Shown: one piece after another, positions 63,966 to 64,000 of the stretch | Position numbering within the stretch: position 1 is the first letter of the stretch | How the letters are laid out: every line of letters starts with the position of its first letter | Assembly: GCF_000426845.1 (NCBI RefSeq) | Contig: NZ_AUGD01000004.1 | Location: 1 to 64,000 of the forward strand | Length of the DNA stretch: 64,000 nt | Direction of reading: 5' to 3' | DNA from: Bradyrhizobium sp. in8p8 | GTDB lineage: Bacteria; Pseudomonadota; Alphaproteobacteria; Rhizobiales; Xanthobacteraceae | Made by a program: the position numbers and the translations under genes | The notes under the pieces: generated by a model | Told to the model about the DNA's origin: nothing | Database searches by the model: none | What the model saw: the letters and a program-made list of their open reading frames with translations, nothing else

Positions 63966-64000
63966 GGTGCGGCAGGCGCCTTGCTTCCACGCATGCTTTC

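Overview
The window is a stretch of GC-rich alphaproteobacterial chromosome, most likely from Bradyrhizobium or a very close Hyphomicrobiales relative. The evidence is mixed: very high GC with strong third-position bias, the gene order lysC-ptsP-prfA-prmC, the xerD / small membrane protein / aroK-aroB block, the phaR-phaAB cluster, an acdS-acdR pair with a true ACC deaminase, DUF4167 and DUF1178 genes, and dispersed palindromes of the kind seen between Bradyrhizobium genes. Species is inferred from gene content and remembered family sequences; no search was run. Nearly all genes are core or common accessory metabolism. No prophage, integron, CRISPR array, rRNA or intact insertion sequence is visible.

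Layout. 1-5.4 kb: the tail of a chemotaxis receptor, an MFS transporter, trehalose synthesis (otsB, otsA; otsA has a promoter resembling the general-stress EcfG/RpoE2 type), a small secreted protein and tRNA-Ser(GGA). 5.4-9.3 kb: an L,D-transpeptidase-like protein, a nitroreductase, a probable LysR remnant and an amidase with a lysine-rich tail. 9.4-11.8 kb: methionine genes metY-metA behind a leader with two nested hairpins. 11.9-20.3 kb: polysaccharide deacetylase, recQ, acdS/acdR with a palindromic operator between them, a beta-barrel-like protein, an esterase, a branched-chain aminotransferase and a methyltransferase. 20.3-23.4 kb: polyhydroxybutyrate genes phaR, phaA, phaB. 23.5-27.3 kb: a DMT transporter, cupin, gloB, a methyltransferase and DUF4167. 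27.3-33.7 kb: the prmC-prfA-ptsP-lysC block, all on the minus strand, with an unexplained hairpin-rich gap before DUF4167. 33.8-42.4 kb: PH-domain protein, ubiG, a DMT transporter, the comF-grxC-nitrilase-DUF1178 operon, a methyltransferase and the ppiC-argJ-mutT group. 42.8-45.6 kb: secA.

45.8-55 kb is the most interesting region. A small secreted DUF6006-like protein sits behind two CRP-like palindromes. It is followed by an apparent amide-utilisation module: a MarR regulator diverges from a protein resembling the cytosolic amide sensor AmiC, then come an amidase and a complete branched-chain-type ABC transporter (two permeases, Tat-exported binding protein, two ATPases). The same bipartite motif, CTTGAA-N5/6-AATATTTCC, occurs upstream of both the sensor and the amidase. 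No AmiR-like antiterminator is present, so the sensing circuit may differ from the Pseudomonas ami system.

55-64 kb: a lipoprotein paralogue of the first L,D-transpeptidase, accA, xerD, a 48-residue membrane protein, aroK-aroB, a CorC/HlyC-type CBS protein, a BolA protein and a DnaJ-domain protein.

Start codons were chosen from Shine-Dalgarno sequences and family N-termini where possible; uncertain ones are flagged.
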